A stretch of 64,000 bases of DNA, taken from assembly GCF_035582795.1 (NCBI RefSeq), contig NC_134368.1, forward strand, positions 38,245,501-38,309,500, in the 5' to 3' direction. The notes below the pieces were generated by a model. It saw only the letters and a list, made by a program, of their open reading frames with translations. It made no database searches and was not told where the DNA came from. Origin of the DNA: Mycteria americana (Eukaryota; Chordata; Aves; Ciconiiformes; Ciconiidae). Below are positions 1 through 13,981 of this stretch, one piece after another (the stretch's first letter is position 1; each line of letters opens with the position of its first letter). A program made the translations under genes and the position numbers.

Positions 1-3000
1 TAAACTTCAAAAAAGGTAAAAACTGGGCTCATTTTTGCAAGTAGTTGAGCATCTAGGCCAGGTTTTTCAGAGGAGCAGAGTGGCTCAGGCGCAGACTCAG
101 TCTGATTCCTGTGCCCTAACTCAGTACATCCTAATGGCATTACTTGAGCAGCTGCTAATTTTGAAGAGGATAGAAGAATTGAGTCCTTGATAAATTACCA
201 GCCAGCCAAGCTATCTAAAAGCGTTTCTTTTCTGGGCTATCCTGTGGCAAAAGCATGCATAAATCACTATCCCTTTATTGTATGGTCCCCTGGAATGTAA
301 ATCTTTTCCTTCTGCTTTTTATCTTAACTTATGTTTCATTGAGCTATACAGTGAAATTTTTTTGGGGGGTGGTGGTAAATTAATACACTGCATTTTCCTT
401 CCACACATATTCTTCATTGCCTTTAGGGATTTCATTTGACAAAGGCCTCGCTAATGGAAATGCAAATTTTCTACCTGTCATAGAGTACTTTTACCTCTGC
501 TGTTTGTCAGAGCAACACATTCCTCAAAAGCGTTGTTACTTTGACTTCCCAGAAGCCAGGGGAATTGTGTCTGCACCTACCAGGGCTCTGTTTGACCTAG
601 CAGACAGTAAAGAACATATTTATGCAAATTTGAATGAGAAATATTAGCCTATTCAGTTCTCTGCTATAAATAAAACCCCACATAGATTGAAAGCCTTATT
701 AAGCTTTGATTTATTGTAGCCAGTCATCCATTTCCTGTTTAGTAGCTTTGTTGCACTTTAATAGACAGCGATTTCTTCTTTCATTTTCTAGTGATACATT
801 AGTGATTCTAGTTCTGATAATATTCCATCTAATCTAATCTTATCTTTTGAGGGTTGTAGAAAACCACGTGCGTTAACAGTGGAGAGATCCTTGGACTACG
901 TGATTTAGCAGGTTAGAAAATGTCCTTTGTCTTTACTGTTCCACTCTATTTAGAGCAGACAGCCTCACCAAACTTTTAGTAGTGGAATTGTCCAACACAA
1001 ATATACAAACTTTTAAGGCAGGGAATAGAGAAATGAGCCTCTGTGTTGTCATGTTTGTATAAGAACTGAAAAAAATAAAATGCTTCATATCTTCAGCAAG
1101 AGAAAACCTTTTCATTTACTTTTTGAGAATTTGCACTTTTGTTACTATCTAAACCTCAGTGGCCACAAAAGGTTGTATTTAGGGCAAAACAGTAAGTGAA
1201 ATCCTCATGTCTTTCAAGTAGCCTGTAAAATTCCCAGTGACTAGGGAGATCCAGGAATTTGTGTGCCATGTGTTAGTCCAGCTGAACAATGCTAACAGTG
1301 TATTTTTACATAGCTGGCATCCATGTTTGACAGCCTTCCCTAGTGCACTTTCTAGCCTAAGCAATACGTTTTCTAACTCTTCTCCCTCTGAAACCAATGC
1401 CCTTGAGTAATGACACTTCTTTTTTTTAATCCTGCCCTCTATTTTGTCTTTTAATTTTGTCTAGTTCTGTTCTTTTCTGGAGGGCTCTACTCACTCCTGC
1501 GAAATTGTAGCATTTCTTCACCTCCACTGTCCTTGAGTCTTTCTTCTCTTCCTGATCCACTCATCCTTCACTAGTGCCCTTTACAGAGCCTCTCTCACTT
1601 ACCGTCTGTGCTTCGTCTCAAAGAGGTCCTTTCCTTCTCTTCCGCAGTTCGGCTCTTGGATGAAAGAACTAGGGAAACTCATGGCTAGTGCTAATACCTC
1701 ACACCAGTAACTTCTGCAGTTCACATTCTCTGTGTTCAAACCAGGTTCCTGTAGGGCCATTTAGAAAATGAAATGCCATGGTGTCACTCCTGCCTGAACA
1801 GACAGGTGTTTCTTGTTGTCACTGACTAGGTTCCAGTTTCCAAATTTTAATGACTGAAGAATAAAGGAAAGGAGCTGAATGCCCGACACATACGGGCACA
1901 GGTCCTATGGTACAACCAACAGCCAAAGCTCACTTAACTACTGTTTTCACATGATGATGATCTTCACAAACATCAATTCTTCCCTCTGCACAGACCGGAG
2001 GAGACTGGCAGCAGCCAGGGCTGCTCTTTGTGAAGGCAGGCAGTGGTTTAAAAATGCTCCTTTCTGCAAAGAGACAATTCTACTGAAATGGAGGATGCTT
2101 TCCAAGGCTGGAGTTGCAACAAAGTATTTACTTAGCCATAGAGATCATAATGTTCCATGGTTTATTTGAATTATTAAAATGCAATACTGCACAATAATCA
2201 TTATTGCAGAGCTTCAAAACACTTACTGACAATGCGGTTCTTGGCAAAGTAAGTACTAGTCTTTTTAATGGATAGTTGTTGCAACAGAGAAGGGGAAACC
2301 TGAGTTTCAGACTAAGCTGTGCTTTCCAAAGGGGCAGAAGGTATCGATTGTAGTATCGATTCAATAGAGATTTTTGTTGTTGCTTTATATTTTAAAAATA
2401 CCCCCCCTCCTCATCCTCTCTCAACAGATCAGACGTCACTTCACTTTTCTTTCCTTGAAATAACACTGGAAGCAGATTGTTGACAGCTTCAGGCTTCTGC
2501 ACAGTCAGCATTATAAGAGAACAGTATAGACATGAGCAAAAGTCAAATGGTCTCCTAGGAGCCCCAACCCATTAAAACAATTGCTAAGGGCGCAAGAGCA
2601 CAATAAACATCTGCGGTTTGTCTCCCCAGCACACCACATGCCTTTCAGTTTGCCTCTGCTTGGAAATGGGCTTGAGCTGCCTGATTGGACCCAGATGCGA
2701 ACTTGCAGATGCAAACTTGCAGAGTTCAAGGCTTTTCAGAGCTTGGATTTTGGTTCCAGGCTGAGGCTGGGAGTCACTGTAAAGTTAGGTTCCAGATCAG
2801 CGCTCCCTCAGATTTGACAACACGTTAGCAGTACTTTCCATTTTTGGTTCTGCTCTGCTCTGCTAGGAATTGCCTCTTCGCAAGCATTCGGATCTACTGG
2901 ACAATCCTCGTTGGAACCAAGTACTGCAACGAAGAAAGCAAGCACCTTCATAAGGTTCCCCGTGCAGGCTGTCTTCCTCATCAGTCACTGTTTTTAGATA

Positions 3001-6000
3001 AACTGATATTAAAAACATATGCCTTGCCACATAATCATCAAGTTGCTGCTACAGAACATTTTATTACCTTGATTTTGTGACAAAATACATATGCATATTT
3101 TATTTTAAAGACAGATTTTAGCAATCTAAATTATACCAACCTTGACATACTAATTAGAAAACAACAATTTTAAATGGAAATGTTTATCACAGCCCTATGC
3201 TTAAGTGAGAAACATCTTTCACTTACAGAACTATAATGTCTCCATTATGGCCACCCAGCTATCATGAATAGGTTCAACAAAAAGGAAAGTGAACCAAAAC
3301 TCTGTTTTTGTTGTACACTGTTTTGGTAACAAATGCCACTCATTGGTAATTCAGCCTCAGGGATGCTTTAGAGGGTTAAGCAGAAAGGAAACAATTGACT
3401 TGTTACTTTAAATTAACTAAAACTATTTGATCAGAGGAGATGAGAATTAACATGTTGCAATAACTTAATAGCATGGTAAAGGTAAATCAGGCAGTGCTCA
3501 ATTTATTTGTAACTGTGTGCTTGTGCATTGCAATGGAGAATAAACATGATCTTGTTAGCAATAATGATATTACTCTTAAGTCTTTGCTTAAATACTTAAT
3601 GGAGGAGGAAATGAGAGACAAATAACATCCTAAATAGGTTGGAATAGGAAGCAACAGTTATAACTCCAAGTGCCTCACTCTGCACCTACTTCCATTCAGA
3701 AAGCTCAAAGCGGAAATCACGGAAGTGAACACAACCCCTTCCAAGTTGGAGTTGCGTTTGTTTGTTAATTAAAAGACTGTTTCAATGCATCACAATCGAT
3801 CACAAGCCTCCCTTCCATTGCAGCAGTGGCATAATTTGCCGGACAGTCGCTCTGGCGTGCAATGTAATGGTGACTGCGAACACAAAGTGCTGAGAAATGC
3901 AACAGGAATAATGCAATACAGATGGCAGATTATTTGCATTTAACAAAAGAAGGCGCAGTTCATGTAGTTGAGGAAAGCTTATCTAAATGCACTCATGCAC
4001 ATCTGTATACGTGGAACGGTGGAGGGAAGGAATGGCACCACGTAGGATTTCTGATAGGCAGAGTAGATAAGGCAAAGATATTAGGGACAGAGCCAAGCTC
4101 TGTCCTGGAGATGCTGCAAGGGAGTGTGGGTGGATGCTGGACGGCTGTGCTGGATGAACAGTGTCACAAGAGGTATCACCCACCGGTGGCTTAAATAACT
4201 TGCACAGGGAAGATCGGTGTCTGCCTGTTTTGAAGTCGCACACTCAGTGCTGCAGTATCTTTCTGGCTAGGGACTGGAGACGATGCCGCCTGGTACTGGA
4301 AATGAAACAGGGAATAATCCCAGAAGCAGGCAGAGTACGGGTAGAGGGAGCAAAGCTAATGAACATTATCTTTTATTCTGCGAAGTTCTCGGTATAGGTA
4401 TTGTTTTATCACAGAGCTGATTCCTGATAAACTGTCATCAGAAGAGGCCTAGAAATAAAGAAAAAGATCTTAGGATTGCTTCAGGAGGCCCAGTGCAGAA
4501 AGGAGATGGGGCCTGTTCCTAACTCCGCAATGAGGGGTGAGGGGGGTCTTGTCAGCACTGCTGGGACAAGTTTAAGAGGATGTGAGCAGGGAGGATAATC
4601 ACAGCACTCTGGCAGGCGGGAAGGCATTGCAATAGAAAGGATGACCTGCACAGAGTGAGTTACTGCCAGATGGCTCCCAGCTGGGGGACTTACGGAGACT
4701 GTGATCTGCCCTAATCAAATGCCTGGCACCTCCTCTCCCTGCAGTGTCCAGAACGACAACCCTCACTGCCAGCGATACAAAGGATCGGGAGTGATGAGAC
4801 TGCCGTTTACAAATACAGTCTGGGCAGTGCAAGTAATTCTTTTTGTTGGCTTTCTCTCAGTGGCATTACCTTGAATATGAGGAAATTAAGGAGAAAAATT
4901 GCTATGAGCTTTGTAGGCCCTTTACCGCTTTAATCTCCTCTCCTCTCTGCTTTCTGTTTTCCTGTCTCTTGTCATCCATCTTTGCAGAGACAGTGACCAA
5001 GTTAAGCTAAACAACAATTTAGATTTGTTTGCAACTGATTTGATTTCTGCTTTCAGAAACTGTTTGAAACCCTCTAAATGTATTATTTTAACTAGGACTA
5101 AATTTTCAACGCAAATTCTGGGATTGCCAGAGCAAGAATTCAACACAGATCTACTGGATTTAGGGAAGGGAAAAAAATACCTGGCATGTCTATGGGATGG
5201 GAAAGTAGACTACGTGATTTCTGGGATTCCCTTTAGAAGGACGCAAGAGAAGGGCAAGAAAGACTGCATTCTGGAGCATGTGCCCTTATAGAAACACAGC
5301 ATGGTGGTTGTTAAGGTTTGGTGTTGCAAGAGGCTCTAAAGTTACTGGTTGAGCCTTCTGGATGGTTAGTGGAGAGCCTGCAAGGGCTGTTTGTGTTAAG
5401 TTGTATTGATTGCCTTGTGTATAATTTAATAAAGTTGAAGCCTGCTTTCTTTCCTCGCAGCTATACATTGCATCTGTCCCTGTTGGAGTGTTCCCATGGC
5501 AATTGTGGGCTGGATTTTTATTAGTTTGATTTACTCGATAAATAAATAGAAAAATAAAACAAGATAATTACCCAACAATGAATAGCTACCATACAAACAC
5601 AGTGAAAACTACACCAAGGCCAGTGGCAACAGGCAACACTTCTGGTTTAAAAGCAGTGCAGAGATTCCCAGTGTAATTTTTTTGACCTTCACTGGCCCTT
5701 TCTCCATTAGGTGTCAGGCTCTGTTGCTTACATGAGTTTCACTGCATACAAAATGTCTCTCCTGGCTTCTCATGTTCATACCATTGTTATTCTTGTTTAA
5801 GCAGTGGCAGCAGCTTTTACGCTCTCTTACTACTTAGTCTGAATAGTTACATTTGTGGGGAAGAAACTTCCCTCTTTTGTCCCTGGAGAAGTGGTAGAAA
5901 AACCTGTGCTAATAAAACAAACATCTATCCTTCAGCTGAGGTTTGCTCTCCTAACAGACTATTACATGAACATACAGGCAGGCTGCTAACAGGCCCCCAA

Positions 6001-6577
6001 ATAAATCACTCAGGAAGCCAGCACTGCCAGGAGATGTGGGGATCTGGCTCGACTCCTGATAACCTTGGGGCAGATGGAGGCATGACACAGGCACCCTTTG
6101 CAGCGTAGCTTCTTTTATGGAAGAACAAGAGAGGACTAGTCTGCAGGTTACTTAGAGGACAGGAAGACTTTCGTAGTAAGCTCATAAGGAAATCACATCT
6201 GATGCTTAAAGTATAGAAGTATATGTCACTTCTTTTACAATGTGGTTTGAGTCAATTTTCAACTCACTGTTCATAAATGTTAGGAGCCTAGGCTCCTGCT
6301 ATAGCGGCACAGTGTTTGGTGCAGCACAGAAAGGGAGAACTGTAAACATGGCAGTGCATTCAACACTGACAATAAAATTTGACTTGGGCTGCCTCAAGTA
6401 CTTGCTCTAAGCTCTGGGAGCTGCTGATAGCTAACCCTTGCCTGGCCAGTCCAACAACCAGTGCTAGGGGAAACTAGAGGATCTTTGCTGTGGCTCCTTG
6501 TACCCTCGGGACAGGAGGTGTAGAGCAGGAGCGACTGTTTCTGAAGACAGGCAGTCCAGGGCTGTCTCTGCTGACTC
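1..6577. other. Intergenic sequence; no gene seen
   Basis: No coding exon, RNA gene or mobile element was recognised. Stretches at about 2980-3250 and 3745-3990 are rich in homeodomain, POU and bHLH-type sites and look like conserved non-coding DNA. Confidence 0.7.
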
Positions 6578-6658
6578 TTGGGTTGCAGTCAAGAACCTAC
6601 TTGGTTTACAGTCAAGAACCTACAGCCAAGAACTCTACTTGGGTTGCAGTCAAGAACC
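6578..6658. repeat. Imperfect 23-bp tandem repeat
   Basis: Units begin at 6578, 6601 and 6639 (TTGGGTTGCAGTCAAGAACC type), with a truncated unit at 6624-6638. The copies share CAGTCAAGAACC and differ at a few positions. The repeat has no recognised function. Confidence 0.9.
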
Positions 6659-7543
6659 ATTTAAAATCCTAAACTTCATATAAACTAACGGGACAGGAAA
6701 AATATTTCTTCTGAATGTTCATCGCACTGCTGATCAGAACGTGCTATGCAGGATGCACCCAGTGGTGTTCAAGCAGCATACTAAGCTACGCTTTTAATCA
6801 CAAGTAGATACTGTTATCCCTTTGAAGACCTCCTTTTTCTCTAGAGGTTCTCACACAAGTGCAAAACTTCCTAAGAGCATCTGCCAAATGGCTTAAGACA
6901 TGCCTGAGTATGAAAAGCTTCTAAACTGATGTTTGGAAACTAGCTTGAATGCTCATTGAAAGGCAGCTGTAATACACGCTAACAGTTGAGGCTCTTACAG
7001 GAAACTGTGGATCCTGTTTCAAATCTCATTTCCATGAGAATTACATCAGCACTTAAGTCTTCCACCACTGTTGGTGGAAATGTTTTTAAAATTAGTGCTA
7101 AAATGTCAGTGCCTTTGTGGAGAAACTGTCATTACGAGAAGATTCCCACGACGTCAGCCTGTTCCCACCATTAGGCCTGTAGAACCTGGGAGACCTGGGG
7201 TCTGTTTCTTGACTCTGCTCCTGGCCTGCTGTTGCCTGCAACTCTTATCATGTCCCTGTAAAATGGGGATAAAGCTTGGCTTCTTTTGTACAACGTTATG
7301 AGCACTTCAAAGAGCGATGTTTCAAAAGAACTAAGTTTTATTAAGAACCTCTGTTGTTCTCACCTCTTCCTCTCCCCTGCGGTGTGAAATATTACAAGAC
7401 CTGTGGCCTTGGAAGGTGCGTAGGCTCTCTCATGAGCCTCTCGTTGCTGTTACCGAGGCCAGCTTGCCTAGCGGGAGCGCTGAGCAGTGGGCCAGTAATT
7501 GTATAATTTCACCCTAGGAAACTTTCCACTTCTGCCTAGGGTA
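6659..7543. other. Intergenic sequence; no gene seen
   Basis: Unique sequence between the tandem repeat and the CR1 element, without recognisable coding or structural features. Confidence 0.7.
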
Positions 7544-8184
7544 ATAGAATCACAGAATCACAGAATCATATAGGTTGGAAAAGACCTTTAAGATCATCGA
7601 GTCCAACCATAAACCTAACACTGCCAAAAACCATCACTACACCATGTCTCTAAGCACCTCATCCAAACGTCCTTTAAATACCTCCAGGGATGGCGACTCA
7701 ACCACTTCCCTGGGCAGCCTGTTCCAATGCTTGATAACCCTCTTGGTGAAGAAATATTTCCTAATATCCAGTCTAAACCTCCCCTGGCGCAACTTGAGGC
7801 CATTTCCTCTTGTCCTATCACTTGTTACTTGGGAGAAGAGACCGACCCCCACCTCTCTACAACCTCCTTTCAGGTAGTTGAAGAGAGCGATAAGGTCTCC
7901 CCTCAGCCTCCTTTTCTCCAGGCTAAACAGTCCCAGCTCCCTCAGCTGCTCCTCATAAGACTTCTGCTCCAGACCCTTCACCAGCTTTGTTGCCCTTCTC
8001 TGGACACACTCCAGCTCCTCAATGTCTCTCTTGTAGTGGGGGGCCCAAAACTGAACACAGGATTCGAGGTGCGGCCTCACCAGTGCCGAGTACAGGGGCA
8101 CGATCACTTCCCTAGTCCTGCTGGCCACACTATTTTTGATACAAGCCAGGATGCCATTGGCTTTCTTGGCCGCCTGGGCACACA
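7544..8184 (-). mobile_element. CR1 LINE, 5'-truncated, with open 3' end of ORF2
   Basis: On the minus strand a 182-codon open frame (8185-7637) matches the end of the CR1 reverse transcriptase protein: [60 protein letters not shown] and, at the end, [20 protein letters not shown]. It ends at a stop, then a short 3'UTR and the typical CR1 terminal repeat (ATTCTGTG type; 7546-7568). The lack of internal stops and the intact terminus indicate a fairly young copy. The catalytic part of the reverse transcriptase and all of ORF1 are missing, as usual for CR1, so it is not autonomous. Confidence 0.96.
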
Positions 8185-11100
8185 AATACCCTAGACAGAT
8201 ACTGCTTTAGAGTTATTACAGCCCGAATCAGAAGTTTGGGAGGAGGGAGAGAGAACAATTTCACCTTGGCTTTCCCTAGCAGAGTAGTGAGAGAGTATGT
8301 CCTAAAATAAACAGGAAGAAAGCTCTTAGATGATGCTTCTCAGTCCGAGGAAGTACTAGTGCTCTCTCTGGGTGCATAGATTATCGAGATACCACTAACA
8401 AGGTTAATTTGCTGGTCTTGTGAGCATGTGGTGCGCAGGTCTTCTCAGGCATTTGCAAAGCACTTGAGGGAAAAGCGTAGTGGCTGGGAGATGGGAAAAA
8501 GGACCCTGCCCCTCTCCACTCTGACTGAGGCTTGGGGTAGCCTGAAATGACAGGCAGAAGTTTGTAACCCTGGTTAGATGGTGGGACTGCCCCTTCCATT
8601 TCAGAGATCCCCGGTCTTCAGCCTGTGCCTATTCTTCTGACTTGTGGAGATACGAGGGAGAAAAGACAGTGTCTGAGGGGCAGATGGAGAGGAGGTACTG
8701 CGTAGTACATGTCTGTGTGCAAGATCAGGGTCTCAAGCCTTCTCCCCTGCTCCAACCCTTGTGACATTGCCTCCCCTGTGCCACACTGAGGTACAGAGGC
8801 TGTCTTCCTGCTCCTTCACTTGCTATTGGTGTTTTACTTAATCAATGTTCTCTTCTTTAGCTAGCATTTCCTTTTCTTTTTATTTGTTTTCCACTTTGCT
8901 TCCCCTCGCCTATTCAGGACCTGATCCTGCTCCACCCTGTGGAGGCTGTGAGCGTCACTGGTGCTGGGACACGGGCTGCTTTTGCACCATACCTGCGCTG
9001 TGACATAGGCTTGGTACGTATGCCGCAACATGAGCCTGGGTAATGATTTTTGCTCTTGCCAGACAAGTCCCTGAGGCAAATTGGCAGGGCAAGGTCTTCT
9101 GAGGTCCCAAGCCTGCAATGTGGTGCAGAGAAACTTCTCCCCCAGGCAGCGATATTGAGTCACTCTGGGCAGCGAGCAAAGCTGGGTGGCTTTCTGCCTC
9201 CTCCAGCTCTCCTTATGTGCAAGAGGCTTCTGGTCTGGAAGACATTACAAAGCGAAGGTTATGCTGTTTGAGCCATCCTCTACAGCCTCCGCCTTTCCTC
9301 CCTATTAAAAAGAGGCTCACACTACACATCACTCAAGCACTTTTGTGGTGGGGGTATTGAGCTGGGCTATCACTAACCACTGTACTGTTCATGTTAACTG
9401 GTAAGTAATGGGAGGTTTTTCCTATAATATGCAGTTGGATTTTTTTTGTTTTTTTTTTTTTTAAACTCCTAACCCTGCAACACAATCCACAAATTTCAGT
9501 GGAAGGCTTGTCATATCCTAATTGGTCTTACAAATTTTGTACAGTACAAATGTTTTGGCAACAGAACTGTTTTGATCAAAGGTTGTATAAATCCCATTAG
9601 TCACAGCAGCTGAACCTGTGCGAACCCTTTGATAGGGCTCGTATCACCTCAATTCCTACGGTACCGTTAAAACTCGCACCTTCTATGTATAGATACGCTT
9701 TTATTTGCGCTCCTCTGGCTGCACGTTCTGGTGGGCTAAGGCATGGTGTGATCTGACGCAATGCGTGGGCTGCAAGATCCGGGCTCGCCAGCCTTTCTTA
9801 ACTAGGGGCTGTCAGCTCCACATCTCCCTTTGTTTGTCAGCTAGCGTCACATCCGTAGCGTTTTGGTTGAATGTTTCTTGTCTGCTCTGACTAAGAAACA
9901 GGACTCTGGAAAACAAATGGCGCTTCTTTACTGAGTCGCAAGGATTTCTGCACATGCCAACAGGAATGAGGAAATGCAAATCCTTCTGCTTCCAGATATT
10001 TCAGGTTTCTGTTTAATAACACCCCAGGCCAGCCACTTTGAGGGCACTACTCTGTTTCTCGGGTTGTTGAACTCATTTGGCCTTGTGCCTCACAGCACCG
10101 CATGGGGTATGTCTTAATAGACCTGAAAGGTATGGCACGCTGTGACTTGATTTTATTTACATTTACGTAAATATCACCATATTTATTTTAAAATGACTGA
10201 ACTTCTGCAGTTGCAGCTCTGGGGTGGTAAAGGTCGCTGAAAGGACAGTTAGGTTCCTATCATCTAAATCTGGAAGACCTCACTTAAAATCATGCTCACT
10301 GTTTGCCATTTCTTACTCTGCTGAGCTCATCCAGTGAGCCTGTACTGGTCTGTACTGGTCTCCTGCTTTTTTTTTTTGACTACCCCAGTGACTCTAGTTG
10401 GATTTCCAATGTCAAAAGTGATAGCTATCATTTCTCGATAATATGAAAAAATGTAATTCCAACAAAAAATTAAACCTTGAAGTATATTTTCTTTCATTTA
10501 ACTGAAACTCCTCAAGCTCATAACTGACTGTCCCGGATCCCTGTGTCTCTAACATCAGAGCTCCATCTCAAAAGGACAACTTAACTAGCCAGAAAAGGAA
10601 GCTCTAAGGCACCACAGGTGTAATGAGATAAGTCAGTTTCTGGCTTATTGTGTAGTGCTGGTCAGGAATTTTCTGTCAAAATGTTTTTATTTGCTCTAGT
10701 CAGGAGCCACTGATTTGACAGCTGTTAGTGGAAATGTACCTATCAGTTTTGGCAGACAAGTCTTCTCATGCAGGAGAAGGAATCTCTGGAGCAGGGCAGA
10801 CGCCTGTCTGTGGAGCATCCCACTCGCCCTGGTGCGGCCGGCAACCCTCCCCGGGCCCTCGGAGACTGACTCCTTCCAGTGCTCTGCTGGCCTGTAGACT
10901 TAAAACCTGGAGACTTAAACTTCCATCTCTAATAGCCCAGATGGGGAGAGCTCCAGGCTGCTACTGCTGGTATGAGGTATGGCTTTCTCAATCTTGAGTT
11001 CTATTTTGTGTTTAACTAAGTAATTAAATATTGATTGGGCCAGAGAGGGAGCAGGTGACTGAAACTGTTATGGGACAGCAGCTTAAACTGACTCTGGTCA

Positions 11101-13399
11101 GTGAGGTCCTGCCTCTGTCTCCCCTTCACACAAATGTTCTGCATGTTCCTGTCCTCTCACTTGGGTCCACAGTCATGCTTGGCACACCTGACGGCACACC
11201 AGAGAGCTAAGACCCGTGGAGAATGAATCTCAGAGGAGGAGGGCATTTAGGTCCTCAGAGTGGCTCACAACAGGATCAGATGTATGGAAGTGCTGGCACA
11301 AGTGATGGGAAGCTTTGGCTGGGAAGAGGTGGGAGGAAGGCATACAACTATCCCTTCGGACAGCAGCAGGCCATTAGAATGGTTTAGCTATAGCCTCGCT
11401 TGGTACCCTCATTTCTGAGCCCTACCTGGGATGTATACAGTTGTATACCGATGTTTTCATTCAGTGTTTCATTCAGGTATATGAACACATATACCACTGC
11501 TACCAGTAACCAGCTGGATAGCATGTGAGCTGAAGAGATGTAACACAAGCTCAGATTCCTGGTTGTAAACTCACACGTACCAGCAACATGCCCTAATCAA
11601 TAAATAAATGGCTACTCTGGGATGCTTTGCTTTCTCCCCAGTGATTTCCCCCAGTGGAAGAACATAGAGATCTCCAAATTTCACCCAGGTGTGGAATCAG
11701 GAGGTCCATCTTCAACATGGCCCATGGCTACCTCTTTGCTCCCTTGTCTTCTGCAGCCCTCTTCCTCTCTTACTGTTCTGCTGCTGCTCTCTCCAACTGA
11801 GCTAAAAAGCCTTGCAAGACCAGGAGACTTGCAGACGGCTTTGCACATGTGCTTCCCCAGAGGTTTCAGCCCAGGAGTGGGTGCAGCTGGCCTTGCCTGG
11901 AGCCAGCAGATCTCATTCAGCAGGACTGTTCCTAACACCTTATTTGCAGCAACGCCCTGTCCCCTGCCAGCTGAAAAACCACTGTATTAGGGACGTCTGG
12001 TATGAGCCGAAGTCTGTGCCTCCCAGCTCGCAATGAGTTCAGTGGAATTACTTGTATTCGTAAGGCTGGCGGATGCTGCCATTTTAAATATTTCCCTTTT
12101 TAAAGTTATTTAAGTGAGATTTTTATTAAGTATAGTCTACATGTGCAGCTGAGAGCCTCTCTGCTTCCAGGCACAGGGTGCAAGTGACCACTGAGCTGCT
12201 GCGGAAGGTAGCAGGTATTTTGACTGGTTCATTGCTAATTATTGCTTCAGTAAACAACAGCTGTTCAGATGCAGCTCAGCTTCTTGCTTTGAAAGGATTA
12301 CAGTGCCCAAACTGTAGTCTGGTATTATTGAAAAAAGCAAGAAAAAAAAAAGTTATAATCATTTCACTCCCCTACTGCTACAGATTTTATGGGCCTTGTA
12401 GTGTGCTGTTATGTCAGGCATATTAATTGCTAGTGAGTCGATGTTAAGCAAATGAAACAGCTTTGTGCAGTGTTTGGACACTTGGTTATAGACAGTTTAA
12501 CAGCAGTCTTCTGGAGAGACCGTGCATTAGTCTTAGATTATTTTTCAGCACTAGAGGAATGGCTCTTTCAAAGTAACTATAAAATGAACCATTGCTGCCA
12601 TGCAATAGCAGTAATAAGCTGTTAAGGTACATTGCAAAGCATGAGGTCAGAGGCAGTGTGTTCTTCCAGCCACCCAAGAAGTGTAATAGCAACTAATTAG
12701 TGCAGCTCCTTCAGAGGCTATCGCTATTGCGACAGGAGGAAAGAAAGGCAGAAAAGTGCAAGGGGGGCCCAACTGTTACTATCTGCCCTTTAGATGAAGG
12801 AGTTGTTGGTATTAACTTAGCAGAGGGCGAAGGCCTGACCCAGCATAGCGCGGAGTGTCACTGATGTGCTCTTGGCACTGAAAAGAAAAATAGCCCTGTT
12901 CTCTACTCCATGCAGTTCCTGGCCTTCCGCTTTCTTCCTGAGGAACAGGATTTATAGGGGCATCTGCCTTGATTTATTGAGGAGCAAAAATTACAAATTC
13001 ACTTTCAAGGCACGCACGCACACAGGCTTTGCTGCACAATACCAGACCAAGCCCTTCCCCTCCGCCCTCCCGGCTACAGGCGGCTGTTGCCCTGCAGTAG
13101 CTGGCCGAGTATTGGCCCAGCGTTGGTATTAGGCTGCGGCAGTGCCCATGGCCATGGCCAGCCACCAGCTACCGTGGGGCTGCCTCCAGCCAGAGCACGT
13201 CCCCTCCAGCTAAGCTGAGAAACAGGCTGCTCTTTGTTTGAAGCAGTTGATCTCTATGCTGTTGCATTTCACTGGCTGCAGATGAAAGCCATCTGTAAAC
13301 ATCTTTTGTGCAGTTAAAAACACAAACCCCCATGTATTTTACTAAACGCATATACCGGCAGTCAAGCTGGCACCCTTTGATTGCATTTAAAAAGGAACA
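8185..13399. other. Intergenic sequence; no gene seen
   Basis: No coding exon, RNA gene or clear mobile element was recognised. Notable contents are a T run at 9439-9462, conserved-looking stretches at about 9480-9610 and 12190-12340, and rising GC from about 13000 towards the CpG island. Confidence 0.7.
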
Positions 13400-13911
13400 T
13401 GGTGGTATTAGCGCAGCTACCCATCCTCAGGTGCAACGAGCCTGGCTGAATCGCCAATGAAAGGGACCTGCTTGAGGATGGCAGACCTGGACGTGCCACC
13501 GCAGCTGGGCGACGCGGCAGGGCCAGGGTGAGCACGGGGCAGGGCCGCTGGCCTGCAGGCGGCCGGGCTGAGGGCGGCCAGCAGGGCCCCACACTTGGTG
13601 CTGCCCTTCCAGGGCACCTGCCGCCTCCTCTGCAGGGCTGCGGGTACGGCACGTCACAGGGAGCTGGAGAGGGAGCAGGAGGCAGCGTTGGGCCCAGCAA
13701 GACGCACCAGGCTGCCCGCCCAGCTTGGGTCAGCCAGGCGCCATGCTGCGGGTCGACATGAGGTGCTGCTCTAGGAGACACGGCACCTTAAGGCTGTGAT
13801 TTTTATTCGTTTTATTTATTTATTCTTTTATTTTTGCTAGAACCCGGCCTCAGCCAGCGGCACCGTGGAGCAGCAGTAACAGCCCGCGCCCCGGAGCCGC
13901 ACCGAGCCGTT

Positions 13912-13922
13912 AAAATGGCGGC
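13912..13922 (+). promoter_or_regulatory. YY1-type core promoter element
   Basis: AAAATGGCGGC is a full match to the YY1 consensus usually found just downstream of transcription starts, often including the start codon. Its orientation suggests plus-strand transcription starting a little to the left. Confidence 0.6.
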
Positions 13923-13981
13923 CCCGACCCCCACGCGCCGCGGCGGTTGCGCGGGGCCGGCCGCTGCCGCCCCTCCCCTTC

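Noticed and set aside
7727..8194. 155-codon open frame on the plus strand
   Set aside because: It is the complement of the CR1 ORF2 end.
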